Assembly (NCBI GenBank): GCA_902477645.1
Contig: CABSIA010000013.1
Location: 1 to 37,769 of the forward strand
Length of the DNA stretch: 37,769 nucleotides
Direction: 5' to 3'
From: an uncultured Prevotella sp.
GTDB lineage: Bacteria; Bacteroidota; Bacteroidia; Bacteroidales; Bacteroidaceae
How positions within the stretch are numbered: the stretch's first letter is position 1; every line of letters starts with the position of its first letter. Positions 15,112 to 24,656 of the stretch are shown in pieces. The notes under the pieces were generated by a model. The model saw only the letters and a list, made by a program, of their open reading frames with translations. It was not told the origin of the DNA and ran no database searches. A program made the translations under genes and the position numbers.

Positions 15112-17223
15112 CTATTTCGCATTAATTTCCTTGAGCAGGCGGTCAGCATGTCCCCACTTGTCCATCATGTAGAGAACAAAGCGGATATCGACACCAATAC
15201 AACGCGCAAGCCGCTTGTCAAAATTGATGTCTGACGACAGACTGTCCCAGTTGCCGTCGAATGCAAGACCAATAAGATTACCGTTGCCGTCGAACATTGG
15301 CGAGCCGGAGTTGCCGCCTGTGATATCATTGTTGGTAAGGAAACAGAGGTGGAATTTACCTGTTGTAGGGTCAACATACTTGCTCTGCGAGGCTGCCGAC
15401 ATAAGCTCGCGCATGATAGGCTCAGCCTTATAGTCGACGATGCGGTCTGCCTTGTCCATTTTCTCAACGATGGTCTCAGACGTGGTATAATAACCAGAAG
15501 GCTCGTTGCCAAGCATATACCCGCCTACCTGTCCGTAGCTCAGACGCATTGTGAAGTTGGCGTCGGAATAGTGAGGAAGATCCTCCTCCATTCTGAGTTT
15601 TGCAGCACAGAGATATTTCTCCTGCTTGCTGATGCTGTCGCTGGTGTCCATATATTTCTCTATGAGTTGGCTGCGTATCTCAAGCATGTCGAGCCCGAAC
15701 TGTACTCCTGGATCTTTGAGATAACTCTTCTTGTTGATGTAGATTTTCTCGCCGCTCTTCATCAGAAACGACTCATTATACAGATAGTCGACGTACTTTG
15801 CATAGTCGCCGCCGAACTTGGCATCGATGGTGGTGTAGAATGCAGGAAGGTATTTTTTGTCAACATGCTCACGGTAGTTCTTCATAAGCACAGCAAACAC
15901 CTCCTTGTCGAGAGCCTCATCCCATTCGGAGCTGTTGTCATCGAACACGATATATTGTTTCGATTTCTTGTTTTTTGGCCCGAGAACTTCTTTCTTGTCA
16001 AGAGCCATGGCACGTGTGCAGAACTCATTAGTACGGCGGAAAGTCTCATTCCAATACATCAGTGTCTTCAGGTCTTCGAAACGTGACTCGTAAAGTTTCT
16101 GCATCTTTGCGAAGTCGAGCAGCCCCTTCAGATAACCTGTCGAGTCCTGATATGCCTTTATACGCTCCTCGTAGTTGCGTTTCTGGTTGATAATGCCTAT
16201 AGAGTCTATGCACTTGTTCATACCTATAGAGTTTTTCCAGTAATTTGAGCTTTGAGCAAATTTAGAGTCATACTTAATACGCACAGCCTCATCAGCCCGC
16301 ATGTGGCGTACCATGACCTCCTGCTTAACTCCACGGACCTGAGCACGTGGTGCATTCTCGGCATCGCGCATCTCCTTGATGCCGTAGCTCGACATGTACC
16401 TGCTTGTGGAGCCAGGATACCCGATAGTCATGGCATAATCGCCGTCCTTATATCCCTGCATGCTCACCTGAGCCCATCGTTTCGGGTGATAAGGCACGTT
16501 GTCCTTGCTGTAGGCGGCAGGTCCGTTTGTCTTCGGGTCGGCATAGATACGGAAAACGGAGAAGTCGCAAGTCTGCCGGGGCCACATCCAGTTGTCGGTC
16601 TCACCGCCAAACTTACCCATTGACTTCGGTACGGTGAATACAAGTCGAAGGTCGGTAAAATCTTGATATGTTGTGGCATAATACTTGTTCCCCTCATAGA
16701 AAGCATCGATGTCAACATGGAGGGTTGAGTCAATTTTCTTTATAGAGTCGGTAAGTGCATTTTGCAAGGAATCAAGAAGTGACGCTTGCTCCGCATTGTT
16801 CATGTTGTCGATGCCAAGAGCCTGAAGGCGGCTTGTTATGTCGCTCTGCTCAACCATAAAGCTAACGAACATATTCTCGTTTGGCAACTCTTCCTCGAAT
16901 GTCTTGGCATAGAAGCCGTTGAGCATGTAGTCGTGCTCTACGGTAGAGTGCGAGCGTATGGCCTCGAAACCGCAATGGTGGTTTGTAAACACAAGTCCGT
17001 CGGGAGAGACCACCACACCCGAGCAATAGCCAGAAAAGTTTACACAGGCATTCTTCAACGCATTTTCGCCATTATAGAGCTGATCGTAGGTGAGGTTAAA
17101 GCCCTCACCCTGCATAGCCTCATAAACTTGTGGAGGCAAATTGTAGATTGTCCACATACCCTCATCGGCGTGGACAGAGGCGACAGAAAGCATTGCCGCC
17201 ATCAGAAATGTAGTTTTCTTCAT
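15112..17223 (-). CDS. S46 family dipeptidyl-peptidase, DPP7-type (703 aa)
   Basis: Serine exopeptidase of family S46, which removes N-terminal dipeptides from peptides in the periplasm or at the cell surface of Bacteroidetes. The signal peptide is MKKTTFLMAAMLSVASVHA. Catalytic residues are visible: His in TNHHCGFEAI (82-83), Asp220 in RQTCDFSVFRIY, and Ser639 in GGNSGSPMF. Gly657 (LAFDGNW) occupies the position 18 residues after the serine, where P. gingivalis DPP7 has Gly673 and DPP11 has Arg673. This points to preference for hydrophobic rather than acidic P1 residues. Length fits the family (about 700-720). It is the last gene of the operon SpmAB-like, flippase, S46, with a 9-base gap to the flippase. 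Confidence 0.95.
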   Translation of the reverse strand: MKKTTFLMAAMLSVASVHADEGMWTIYNLPPQVYEAMQGEGFNLTYDQLYNGENALKNACVNFSGYCSGVVVSPDGLVFTNHHCGFEAIRSHSTVEHDYMLNGFYAKTFEEELPNENMFVSFMVEQSDITSRLQALGIDNMNNAEQASLLDSLQNALTDSIKKIDSTLHVDIDAFYEGNKYYATTYQDFTDLRLVFTVPKSMGKFGGETDNWMWPRQTCDFSVFRIYADPKTNGPAAYSKDNVPYHPKRWAQVSMQGYKDGDYAMTIGYPGSTSRYMSSYGIKEMRDAENAPRAQVRGVKQEVMVRHMRADEAVRIKYDSKFAQSSNYWKNSIGMNKCIDSIGIINQKRNYEERIKAYQDSTGYLKGLLDFAKMQKLYESRFEDLKTLMYWNETFRRTNEFCTRAMALDKKEVLGPKNKKSKQYIVFDDNSSEWDEALDKEVFAVLMKNYREHVDKKYLPAFYTTIDAKFGGDYAKYVDYLYNESFLMKSGEKIYINKKSYLKDPGVQFGLDMLEIRSQLIEKYMDTSDSISKQEKYLCAAKLRMEEDLPHYSDANFTMRLSYGQVGGYMLGNEPSGYYTTSETIVEKMDKADRIVDYKAEPIMRELMSAASQSKYVDPTTGKFHLCFLTNNDITGGNSGSPMFDGNGNLIGLAFDGNWDSLSSDINFDKRLARCIGVDIRFVLYMMDKWGHADRLLKEINAK

Positions 17224-17232
17224 AACCGGTAT

Positions 17233-18735
17233 TTATTTTTGTTTTCTAAATTTCTTTCCTATCACAGGCAGTGAGCTTAACGGAAAATCTTTTTTCACCA
17301 AATATGCCATAAAAACTATGATTAGCAGGGTGTTTACAGCTGCGGTAACGGCAGACGAGGCAAAGGCTTTTTGACAAACGCTCATAAGAACAAAAATCAC
17401 TGCCGCGAGTGCCACATATTTGGCAATGCCTGTCATGTCGTACTTGATTGGATAATATTTCTGGCCGACAAAATAGCTGAGCAGCATGGCTGTGCCATAT
17501 CCGGCAAAGCCTGCCCACGCACATGCCATATAGCCATAACGTGGCACAAAGATGAAGTTTATTGCAAGCAATACCATACATCCTATGCCAGAGAACCATG
17601 CACCCCAAATGGTCTTGTCAATAAGCTTATACCAGAATGAGAGATTGAAGTATATTCCCATCATAATCTCGGCAGCCATAACAATTGGCACAACCTTCAG
17701 ACCACTCCAATAGTCACGTCCGATGATATGTTTCAAAATATCCATATATCCGACAACCATCAGAAAGGCAAGCAGGGTGAAAACGATGAAATATTTCATC
17801 GCCTTGGCGTAAGTGTCGCGGTTGTCGCTTTCCCTGGCCTTGCCAAACACGAAAGGCTCGTATGCATAGCGGAATGCCTGAGTAATCATTGCCATTATCA
17901 TGGCTATCTTTGATGCGGCGCCATAAATGCCAAGCTGCTCATGGGCGTTTTCACCCTCATAAATATACGGGAATAAGATCTTATCGGCTGCCTGATTGAG
18001 TATTCCGGCTATGCCAAGCACGAGGATAGGCCAGCTATAAGACAGCATACGGCGCATAAGGGCTTTATCGAAAATATAGCGGAAGCCTATGAGCTCTTTG
18101 TAAAAACAGAAGGTTATTGTTCCTGTACATGCAAGGTTTATGTAGAAAGCATATCCGGCACCAACCTCGGGATTGTATATTGCGCCAACTGTGCCTGGAT
18201 CCCAGGCATAGAGCGCAGGCAGCACAAGGAAGAAAAGGAGGTTGAGAAGAATGTTGAGAATGATAAACAACATCTTGAATGCCGCAAACTTTATCGCCTT
18301 TTTCTTATAGCGCAGATATGCGAAGGGTATGCACTGGAAGGCATCGAGCGCTACGGTTACAGCCATCACCCATACATACGACGGATGGTCGGCATAGCCC
18401 ATAAACGACGATATTGGCGAAAGGAACAGCAATACCAATGCGACAAAAAGCAACGATGTTGAGCCTATAGCCATCAGTATGGTGGAATATACCTTCTGCG
18501 CATCCTCGCCTTCTTTGTTTGAGAAGCGGAAGAAGGTTGTCTCCATTCCGTATGTAAGAATAACGAGCAGCAGTGCGGAATAGGCATACATATTGGTTAT
18601 GATGCCATAGCCGCCACTTGCCGCAGAAAGATTTGCCGTATAGAGCGGCACAAGCAGATAGTTGAGAAATCTGCCTACGATGCTGCTAAGTCCGTAAATG
18701 GCCGTGTCTTTGGCCAGAGATTTTAGATTTGCCAT
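17233..18735 (-). CDS. Polysaccharide biosynthesis/flippase family membrane protein (500 aa)
   Basis: A MOP-superfamily (Wzx/PST-like) integral membrane protein. The N-terminus LAKDTAIYGLSSIVGRFLNYLLVPLYT is the classic opening of O-antigen flippase-like transporters. About 12-14 hydrophobic segments span the rest, with charged loops (FRFSNKEGEDAQKVYS, FGKARESDNRDTYAKAMKYF). It would move a lipid-linked sugar or similar amphiphile across the inner membrane. The substrate cannot be inferred, because no glycosyltransferase lies next to it. It sits 12 bases downstream of the SpmA/SpmB-like gene and 9 bases before S46. That spacing suggests co-transcription, though the functional link is unclear. 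Confidence 0.9.
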   Translation of the reverse strand: MANLKSLAKDTAIYGLSSIVGRFLNYLLVPLYTANLSAASGGYGIITNMYAYSALLLVILTYGMETTFFRFSNKEGEDAQKVYSTILMAIGSTSLLFVALVLLFLSPISSFMGYADHPSYVWVMAVTVALDAFQCIPFAYLRYKKKAIKFAAFKMLFIILNILLNLLFFLVLPALYAWDPGTVGAIYNPEVGAGYAFYINLACTGTITFCFYKELIGFRYIFDKALMRRMLSYSWPILVLGIAGILNQAADKILFPYIYEGENAHEQLGIYGAASKIAMIMAMITQAFRYAYEPFVFGKARESDNRDTYAKAMKYFIVFTLLAFLMVVGYMDILKHIIGRDYWSGLKVVPIVMAAEIMMGIYFNLSFWYKLIDKTIWGAWFSGIGCMVLLAINFIFVPRYGYMACAWAGFAGYGTAMLLSYFVGQKYYPIKYDMTGIAKYVALAAVIFVLMSVCQKAFASSAVTAAVNTLLIIVFMAYLVKKDFPLSSLPVIGKKFRKQK

Positions 18736-18747
18736 TGCAATTTATTT

Positions 18748-19974
18748 TTAGAAGAACAGATAACATACTGCTATTGCCGCCACAACTCCGGCAAGGTCGG
18801 CAAGCAGACCGCATGCCACGGCATGGCGGGTATACTTCACGCTAATGCTTCCGAAATAGACTGCGAGAATATAGAATGTTGTATCTGTAGACCCCTGGAA
18901 TACACATGCAAGACGGCCCACAAATGAGTCGGTGCCATAGCTGTTCATAGCCTCAACCATAAGCCCGCGCGCGCCGCTACCAGACAATGGTTTCATAAGC
19001 GCTGTTGGCAATGCGCCTACAAAATCGGTATCAAGTCCGCACTTCCCGACTCCCCATGCAATGCCGTCGACGAGCATATCCATGGCTCCAGAGGCGCGGA
19101 ACACTCCCACTGCCACAAGTATTGCGACAAGGTATGGAATAATTCTGACGGCCGTGCTGAAACCCTCTTTCGCACCTTCTATGAAGGCATCGTAGACATT
19201 GACACGCTTGATTACTCCGGCAACAATAAACATAATCATTATGCCGAAAAGTATCACGTTCGACGCCACCGATGTCACAACGCCCATGGTCTCTTTATCC
19301 ATCTGCCCGAAGCCCCAGATAACGAGTGCCGTAAATGCCACTAACGATACGAGCGTGGCAAGCAACACAGGCTGCAGTATGTTGATACGCTGCCAAAGGG
19401 ATGTTATTATGATGCCTGCCAAAGTAGCCACCATTGTGGCAAGGAGTATCGGAATAAAAATGTCGGTAGGTGTCTGTGCGCCGTTTGCCGCCCTTATCGC
19501 CAATATGCTCGTAGGGATTATGGTCAGTCCGGAGGTGTTGAGCACCAAAAACATTATCATGGGATTTGTGGCGGTGTCTTTCTTTGGATTCAGTTCCTGC
19601 ATCTGCTGCATTGCCTTCAGTCCCGTAGGCGTGGCGGCATTGTCAAGTCCCAGCATGTTAGAGGCTATGTTCATAAAGATACTTCCCATTACAGGATGAT
19701 TTTTCGGGATATCGGGAAATAGTTTTGTGAAAACCGGACTAAGCAGACGTGCCAAAACATTTACCACACCAGCCTGCTCGCCAATTTTCATCATGCCGAG
19801 CCACAGTGCAAGCACTCCGGTAAGGCCAAGCGATATCTCGAATGCAGCTTTCGATGAGTCGAAAGTTGAGTCTACAATATTTTGAAAGACGCTGACATCG
19901 CCCATCAACAACTGTACACATCCAAAGATAAATGCGATAGCAAAAAAAGCTATCCAAATATAATTCAATACCAT
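18748..19974 (-). CDS. SpmA/SpmB-type nucleoside-recognition (Gate) membrane protein (408 aa)
   Basis: Resembles the Bacteroidetes protein that joins the two spore-maturation proteins SpmA and SpmB in one chain, each half with a nucleoside-recognition/Gate domain. Start at ATG 19974 (MVLNYIWIAFFAIAFIFGCV); the frame continues 20 codons upstream but through the promoter. The SpmA half includes GLTGVLALWLGMMKIGEQAGV, SNMLGLDNAATPTGLKAM and LNTSGLTIIPTSI. The SpmB half includes GFSTAVRIIPYLVAILVAVG, LPTALMKPLSGSGARGLM and QGSTDTTFYILAVYFGS. There are about ten hydrophobic segments. It is probably an inner-membrane transporter or gate of unknown substrate; in a non-sporulating organism it cannot act in spores. 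It is the first gene of a likely three-gene operon. Confidence 0.9.
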   Translation of the reverse strand: MVLNYIWIAFFAIAFIFGCVQLLMGDVSVFQNIVDSTFDSSKAAFEISLGLTGVLALWLGMMKIGEQAGVVNVLARLLSPVFTKLFPDIPKNHPVMGSIFMNIASNMLGLDNAATPTGLKAMQQMQELNPKKDTATNPMIMFLVLNTSGLTIIPTSILAIRAANGAQTPTDIFIPILLATMVATLAGIIITSLWQRINILQPVLLATLVSLVAFTALVIWGFGQMDKETMGVVTSVASNVILFGIMIMFIVAGVIKRVNVYDAFIEGAKEGFSTAVRIIPYLVAILVAVGVFRASGAMDMLVDGIAWGVGKCGLDTDFVGALPTALMKPLSGSGARGLMVEAMNSYGTDSFVGRLACVFQGSTDTTFYILAVYFGSISVKYTRHAVACGLLADLAGVVAAIAVCYLFF

Positions 19975-19994
19975 ATAATCGCCTTTACCGCCTG

Positions 19995-20025
19995 CAAAGT
20001 TACAAAAAAAATAAGGTGACACCAA
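19995..20025 (-). promoter_or_regulatory. Putative promoter of the SpmAB-flippase-S46 operon
   Basis: On the minus strand TTG (20025-20023) and TAACTTTG (20002-19995) are 20 bases apart, matching the Bacteroides -33/-7 pattern about 20 bases before the ATG. The -33 box lies in the loop of the terminator hairpin at 20008-20042. Confidence 0.55.
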
Positions 20026-20042
20026 CGATGTCACCTTATTTT
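20008..20042. terminator. Intrinsic terminator after the 1525-aa protein gene
   Basis: A perfect 14-bp stem (20008-20021 with 20029-20042, core AAGGTGACA/TGTCACCTT) closes a 7-base loop. On the minus strand the stem ends in a run of eight U. It lies 36 bases past the stop at 20079 and overlaps the next promoter. Confidence 0.9.
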
Positions 20043-20078
20043 GTTTAAAGTTTCGTAAACTCTTGAAATCAAGAGGTG

Positions 20079-23000
20079 TTATTTTACAACCACTTTCTTG
20101 CCGTTTACTACATAAACGCCCTTAGCAAGTCCGTTGAGCGACTTGGCATTTGTACGTACAATCTGTCCGTTGACAGAGTAAACCGTAGCGTTGTCAAGAG
20201 TCTCAACATTAACGTTGTTGATTGCGTCAGGATCGCCAAGACGAGCAAGACGGAAGCGTGTGAACGACATCCACTGATGTTGTACGTCTGCAACGCCGCG
20301 AACTCCAAGTGTAACTACGCTGTTGTCCTCATGAACATTGAATACAACAAAGTTGTCGTTCGATCCACGGTCGAAGATTTCGCCAGAAGCGCCAACGTGT
20401 GTCATTTCCTTCTGATCCTCGCCAGCGAAGAGAGCGAAGCTTGTCATCTCGGCAGACGCGCGTGATGTTGCAGAAAGCAGATACTGGCCGCTTGGCAAGG
20501 TTACATCCTGTGAGTATGTCACATCCCAAGCATTTGCGCCCCAGTTTCCACCGTCGAAGTAAGAGTGAGTAGAGTTGCCCTCTGCATCTGTAAACGGCTC
20601 ATTGGAAAGGATACCGATAGAGCCTTCTGAACCCTCACCAAGAACAGTATTCCAAGACTCTGTAGCCTCGGCATTTGCATTGATGATTGAAGAGGTGAAA
20701 TCCAGAGCGCCCTTGTCTTCAGCGAGAGCGTTGGACTCTACGAATGCGCGGACTGCAGTAACGATATCGGCAGTCTTTGCTGTAGCGTCCTCGGCAGATG
20801 TTGCTGTAGCTGCGACAGCCTCTGTGATAGCTGTAGCCTTAGCAGCGGCAGCGTATGGATAAGCATTTGTATCGAATGCCTCGTACTTAGCCTTTGCGTC
20901 AGCAAGAGCCTGATATGCAGCCTTGGCAGCGAGGAATGCGTTTGTAGCCTCATTGAGAGCTGTTGTGGCAGCAACGTATGCGTCCTTAGTCTCCTCAACA
21001 GTGCTGTTTGCCTCGATAGCAGCATTGAGAGCATCAAGCTCCTCACCGGTAACAACGGCGTTAGCCTCGTCAGCAAGAGCTGCCTGTGCTGCGGCAAGAG
21101 CTGCCTCATAAGCCTCTTTATAGGCTGTAAGATCGGTAATCTCACCATAGTATGTCAGGCGGATGTTGTCGAAGATTGACCAGTCTGAACCAACAGCCTC
21201 AGACTTCTTGATACCAACCTTAAGAGTTCCGTCAACAACGGTCACGTTCTCGATAACGTTATTGTACAAACCGGCTGTGAAGAATGCTGACGCATCAATC
21301 ATAGAGTTCGGGAATTTACCCTCAATGCCGTCGGTTGTTACACCCTTATCCAACTTGCCAGCCTCGGTGAATATAGACTGCAACGGAGTCTCTACAGTGT
21401 TGGCGTATGCTGTAGCGAGGAGCTGCTCGCTGCCGTCGTTGTGCTTAACAGCAGCATCAGCATAGCCGCCATTGCGGTAGAAGCCCTGTACCTCAACCTT
21501 ATACATACCGTTAGGCACATTTATGGTCTGGTATACATCGAATGTGGTATTGTATTTCTCTGCACAGAAATTGGTATTGTCACCACCCAAAGATGGGCCG
21601 CCGCTCCAGTTGCTGTTACGCGAGTCGTTGCGTCCGAAGTTGTGGCCTGGGAGCAGCCATGTAGCGTCCTTGCCATTGTCGGCAGTAGCAGTCTGAAGCT
21701 CTACCATTCTCTCATCTACGCTAACGAATACCCACTTGCTGTAGTCGTCAACATTCTCTGCGAGTAACACCTCATCAGTGCCCTCAGCTGTTGTGAGATT
21801 GTTGGTTCCGTCAGAAATCGTCACCGCATCCTCACCTGCATCGGTCTTTGTCATTGCAAGCGTCCAGCCAAAAGCGACACCATCGCAATAAACACCATTC
21901 AGATAGTGCTTGTCGCCACCATTAGACAACTGACTGTCAATGGTGTACTTACCATCCTCAAGAACAGCAAGGCCAAGGTCGATGCCATGGGCGTCAACGA
22001 TAGCATGGGTACCCCACGAGCTACCACCAGCCAAGTACTTGCCTGTAGCAACATTCTTGATATAGTATGTGCCAGCCTCCGGAAGTGTAGGCTCTGGTTC
22101 TGGCTCAACAACGTCAATCTTCATAAGGTTGAAGCGTGTGTACGACATCCACTGATGGCTTGTGTTGGTAGCACCATGGACACCAATAGCAACATCTGCA
22201 GTCTCCTCGGCAACCTCAAACTCGAGTGTGGTTAGGTTCCATCCACGGTCGAACAGCTCGCCAGAAGCATTTACATGAGGCATAGCGGCTGTGTTCTCGC
22301 CTGCGAAGAGATCGAAGGTTGCCATGCCGTCAGATGCGCGTGAGGTAACACTGAGCAGATACTTGCCCTTAGGCAGGGTCACGGTCTGAGACTGAGTTAC
22401 ATCCCAGTTATTTCCACCCCAGTTGCCGCCGTCGAAGTAAGAGTGGGTAGAGTTGCCCTCCGCATCGGTGAATGGCTCGTTAGACTTAATATCAATCTTT
22501 GCACCGCTTGACAGCTCAATATTCCAGCCATCTGTAGCCTCCGCATTTGGATTGACGATAGAAGCTGTGTAGCTTTCAGCACCCTTTACATTCTCAGCAA
22601 GAGCATTTGATTCTACATAAATACGGGCTGCAAGAATAATTTCTGTTTTTATAGCCTCAATCTCCTCAACTGTTGCAGGAACTTTTGCAAGGGCTGCCTT
22701 GAGATCCTCTGCCTTTTCTGCAGTAGCGTATGGATAGTCAGCATCATCAAATGTATACTTAGCCTTTAGCTCATAGAATGCCACGAATGGAGCATTAGCC
22801 TCATTGTATGCGGCAACGGCAGCTGCAAGAACATCGCGGGCTGCAAGAACCTCCTGATAGTCGGTAGAAGTCACAGCCTCTGCTGTTGCTATTGCTGCGA
22901 GAAGATCAGTCTTGTCGGCATATCCAGCCTCTGCTACGGCTTTAGCCTTTACAATTTCCTCAGTAAGACGGAAGGCCGCACCTGAAAGAAGGTCGCTGTA

Positions 23001-24656
23001 AACGAGTGTAATGTTGTCGAAGAAGACCTTACCATTTGCGCCAGAGCCACCACTAACGGCTGTACCGCCAATAGTGAAGTAACCAGTTGTCTCTGCATCG
23101 AGAACGAAGTCAACCTCGTCAGCCTCCCATGTGTTCAATGCGAAGCTTGCCTTGCTGCTGGTATATGACTTATCACCGGCAACAAAACCAAGTGCAGACT
23201 TGAACTGTGCGGCAGTTCCTGCGTTGTAAGCATTAGCCTTAAGGGTATAGAAACCAGCAGGAAGTGTCACATCAACGGCTGACTTATAAGCATTGGTTCC
23301 ATCCCATCCTACGGTAACACCGAGAACCTTTCCTGCCTCGCCAGCATTGTCTGCAGCAGGAACAGAAACGCCATTGAGCTGAGCCTCACTTCCATAAGCA
23401 AATACGGCACTGTTTGACCAAGCTGCCGAAGCATAAAGTTTCCAGCCCGTAGACTCATAGTCGGCACCTTGAGCACTTCCTGAAGTAGCAATAGACTCTG
23501 CTACAGCTTCCGAAAGCTCAAAGCCAGGGTTAACGATTGTCTCGGCTGTAATATCCTTGTTAAGAACAGGCTCAGGCTCAGAGCCAGCAGCCACGATATC
23601 CTCAACAGCAATAGGGGCAATCTCTACGATAACATCTGTAGTACCTTTCTTTACGTAAGGAATGATTATACCAGCGAAGCTCTTGATGGCCTCGGGAAGA
23701 GTATACTCAAGTTTGAACTTGTTGTAAATCTGAATCTTGTTGTCACCATTTACGAGATAGTAAGTTCCTTCTTCATTTACCAGTGTGGCATCGGTAATTT
23801 TCACATACTTGAGGAACGATGTCTCTGCCATAGCCTCAGCCACGGTCATACCTACTGCTACAGGAGCGTCACCATCGGTTACGGTAACAGTTTCCACATT
23901 AGTATTAGAGGTCTTTGCCAACTGTGGCAGACCATTGTACAGAGAGTTCTTACCAGCGATAGTACCATTGAGCACCTGACCGGCTGTAGCTGTCAAGCCA
24001 ATGCTATAAAAGTCGATGGCACCAGTAGCATCCTCTACTATCATTTCGCTGCCGTAAACATAGAGCACCTTAGCATCGGTAAGTGTAAGCTCAGCCTCAG
24101 TGTCTGTATCAAGAGCCTTGAAAGCAGCGATATTCTCAGCTGTAGGCAATTCTACAACCTCTTCAGCCTCGCCAGGGGCGGCTATGGTAAGCACGGCCTT
24201 GGTTATCCTGTTCTGAGTAGTTGGTGTAAAAGTAACAGCATTTACCTGTTCTGCTGGCTGAGTCCAAGTATAAATAGAAGCATCAATTGTACCTTCTTCA
24301 GCAGAAAGTCCAAAATACGTTGCTTTCGTAACTGAGAACTCAATTTTCTCAATGACTTTACCTTCTGGAGCGGTAAAAGTAAAAGTAGAGCCAGAATACA
24401 CTCTTAATTCTGGACCTGTCCACATACGTGCGGGAGTAGAAGCTGAACCTTTGTCAAAAGACAGCGTAGCATTATCCTGCACAATGGGTGCCGTAACATT
24501 TCCTGCCTCAGCAGTCGCACCTGTTCCACTTCCAAGTGGCAGCCCCCACGGATTTGCGGCGAAGTCAAAAGTTACAGTTTCTCTTGCTATCATGCTTGCG
24601 GGCAATGCCAGCATAGCCATCAGCAACATAAGAAACGAATAAGTAATTTTCTTCAT
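20079..24656 (-). CDS. Very large modular secreted protein with duplicated modules and T9SS-like tail (1525 aa)
   Basis: Signal peptide MKKITYSFLMLLMAMLALPASMIA. About 170-360 resembles an OB-like module (LTLTDAKVLYVYGSEMIVED). About 370-560 is a galactose-binding-like sandwich (IVNPGFELSEAV ... GKVFFDNITLVYSD). About 565-680 is helical, FIVAR-like. Block 1 (about 686-855) and block 2 (about 1320-1490) are internal duplicates sharing NSTHSYFDGGNWG, LLS(V/A)TSRAS and HQWMS(Y/F)TRF. Between them are a YYIKNVATGKYLAGG module (about 870-990), a second sandwich (GHNFGRNDSRNSNWSGG ... FDNIRLTYYG) and an Ala-rich helical stalk (about 1175-1310). The end (VYSVNGQIVRTNAK ... GKKVVVK) is a T9SS-like sorting domain. 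No catalytic domain was recognised; a surface-attached glycan-binding scaffold or adhesin is the best inference. It is transcribed divergently from topA. Confidence 0.88.
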   Translation of the reverse strand: MKKITYSFLMLLMAMLALPASMIARETVTFDFAANPWGLPLGSGTGATAEAGNVTAPIVQDNATLSFDKGSASTPARMWTGPELRVYSGSTFTFTAPEGKVIEKIEFSVTKATYFGLSAEEGTIDASIYTWTQPAEQVNAVTFTPTTQNRITKAVLTIAAPGEAEEVVELPTAENIAAFKALDTDTEAELTLTDAKVLYVYGSEMIVEDATGAIDFYSIGLTATAGQVLNGTIAGKNSLYNGLPQLAKTSNTNVETVTVTDGDAPVAVGMTVAEAMAETSFLKYVKITDATLVNEEGTYYLVNGDNKIQIYNKFKLEYTLPEAIKSFAGIIIPYVKKGTTDVIVEIAPIAVEDIVAAGSEPEPVLNKDITAETIVNPGFELSEAVAESIATSGSAQGADYESTGWKLYASAAWSNSAVFAYGSEAQLNGVSVPAADNAGEAGKVLGVTVGWDGTNAYKSAVDVTLPAGFYTLKANAYNAGTAAQFKSALGFVAGDKSYTSSKASFALNTWEADEVDFVLDAETTGYFTIGGTAVSGGSGANGKVFFDNITLVYSDLLSGAAFRLTEEIVKAKAVAEAGYADKTDLLAAIATAEAVTSTDYQEVLAARDVLAAAVAAYNEANAPFVAFYELKAKYTFDDADYPYATAEKAEDLKAALAKVPATVEEIEAIKTEIILAARIYVESNALAENVKGAESYTASIVNPNAEATDGWNIELSSGAKIDIKSNEPFTDAEGNSTHSYFDGGNWGGNNWDVTQSQTVTLPKGKYLLSVTSRASDGMATFDLFAGENTAAMPHVNASGELFDRGWNLTTLEFEVAEETADVAIGVHGATNTSHQWMSYTRFNLMKIDVVEPEPEPTLPEAGTYYIKNVATGKYLAGGSSWGTHAIVDAHGIDLGLAVLEDGKYTIDSQLSNGGDKHYLNGVYCDGVAFGWTLAMTKTDAGEDAVTISDGTNNLTTAEGTDEVLLAENVDDYSKWVFVSVDERMVELQTATADNGKDATWLLPGHNFGRNDSRNSNWSGGPSLGGDNTNFCAEKYNTTFDVYQTINVPNGMYKVEVQGFYRNGGYADAAVKHNDGSEQLLATAYANTVETPLQSIFTEAGKLDKGVTTDGIEGKFPNSMIDASAFFTAGLYNNVIENVTVVDGTLKVGIKKSEAVGSDWSIFDNIRLTYYGEITDLTAYKEAYEAALAAAQAALADEANAVVTGEELDALNAAIEANSTVEETKDAYVAATTALNEATNAFLAAKAAYQALADAKAKYEAFDTNAYPYAAAAKATAITEAVAATATSAEDATAKTADIVTAVRAFVESNALAEDKGALDFTSSIINANAEATESWNTVLGEGSEGSIGILSNEPFTDAEGNSTHSYFDGGNWGANAWDVTYSQDVTLPSGQYLLSATSRASAEMTSFALFAGEDQKEMTHVGASGEIFDRGSNDNFVVFNVHEDNSVVTLGVRGVADVQHQWMSFTRFRLARLGDPDAINNVNVETLDNATVYSVNGQIVRTNAKSLNGLAKGVYVVNGKKVVVK
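20550..22460 (-). repeat. Internal module duplication in the 1525-aa protein
   Basis: Two segments of about 500 bases encode similar modules (residues about 686-855 and 1320-1490). They are clearest at 20556-20600 and 22433-22477, where the protein is nearly identical. The codons differ at many silent positions, so the duplication is old rather than an assembly artefact. Confidence 0.8.

Noticed and set aside
15349..16086. Plus-strand ORF (245 codons) opposite the S46 gene
   Set aside because: Antisense shadow; the composition follows the codons of the real gene.
19975..20034. 20-codon extension of the SpmAB-like protein
   Set aside because: It would be translated through the terminator and promoter; MVLNYIWIAFF is the natural membrane-protein start.
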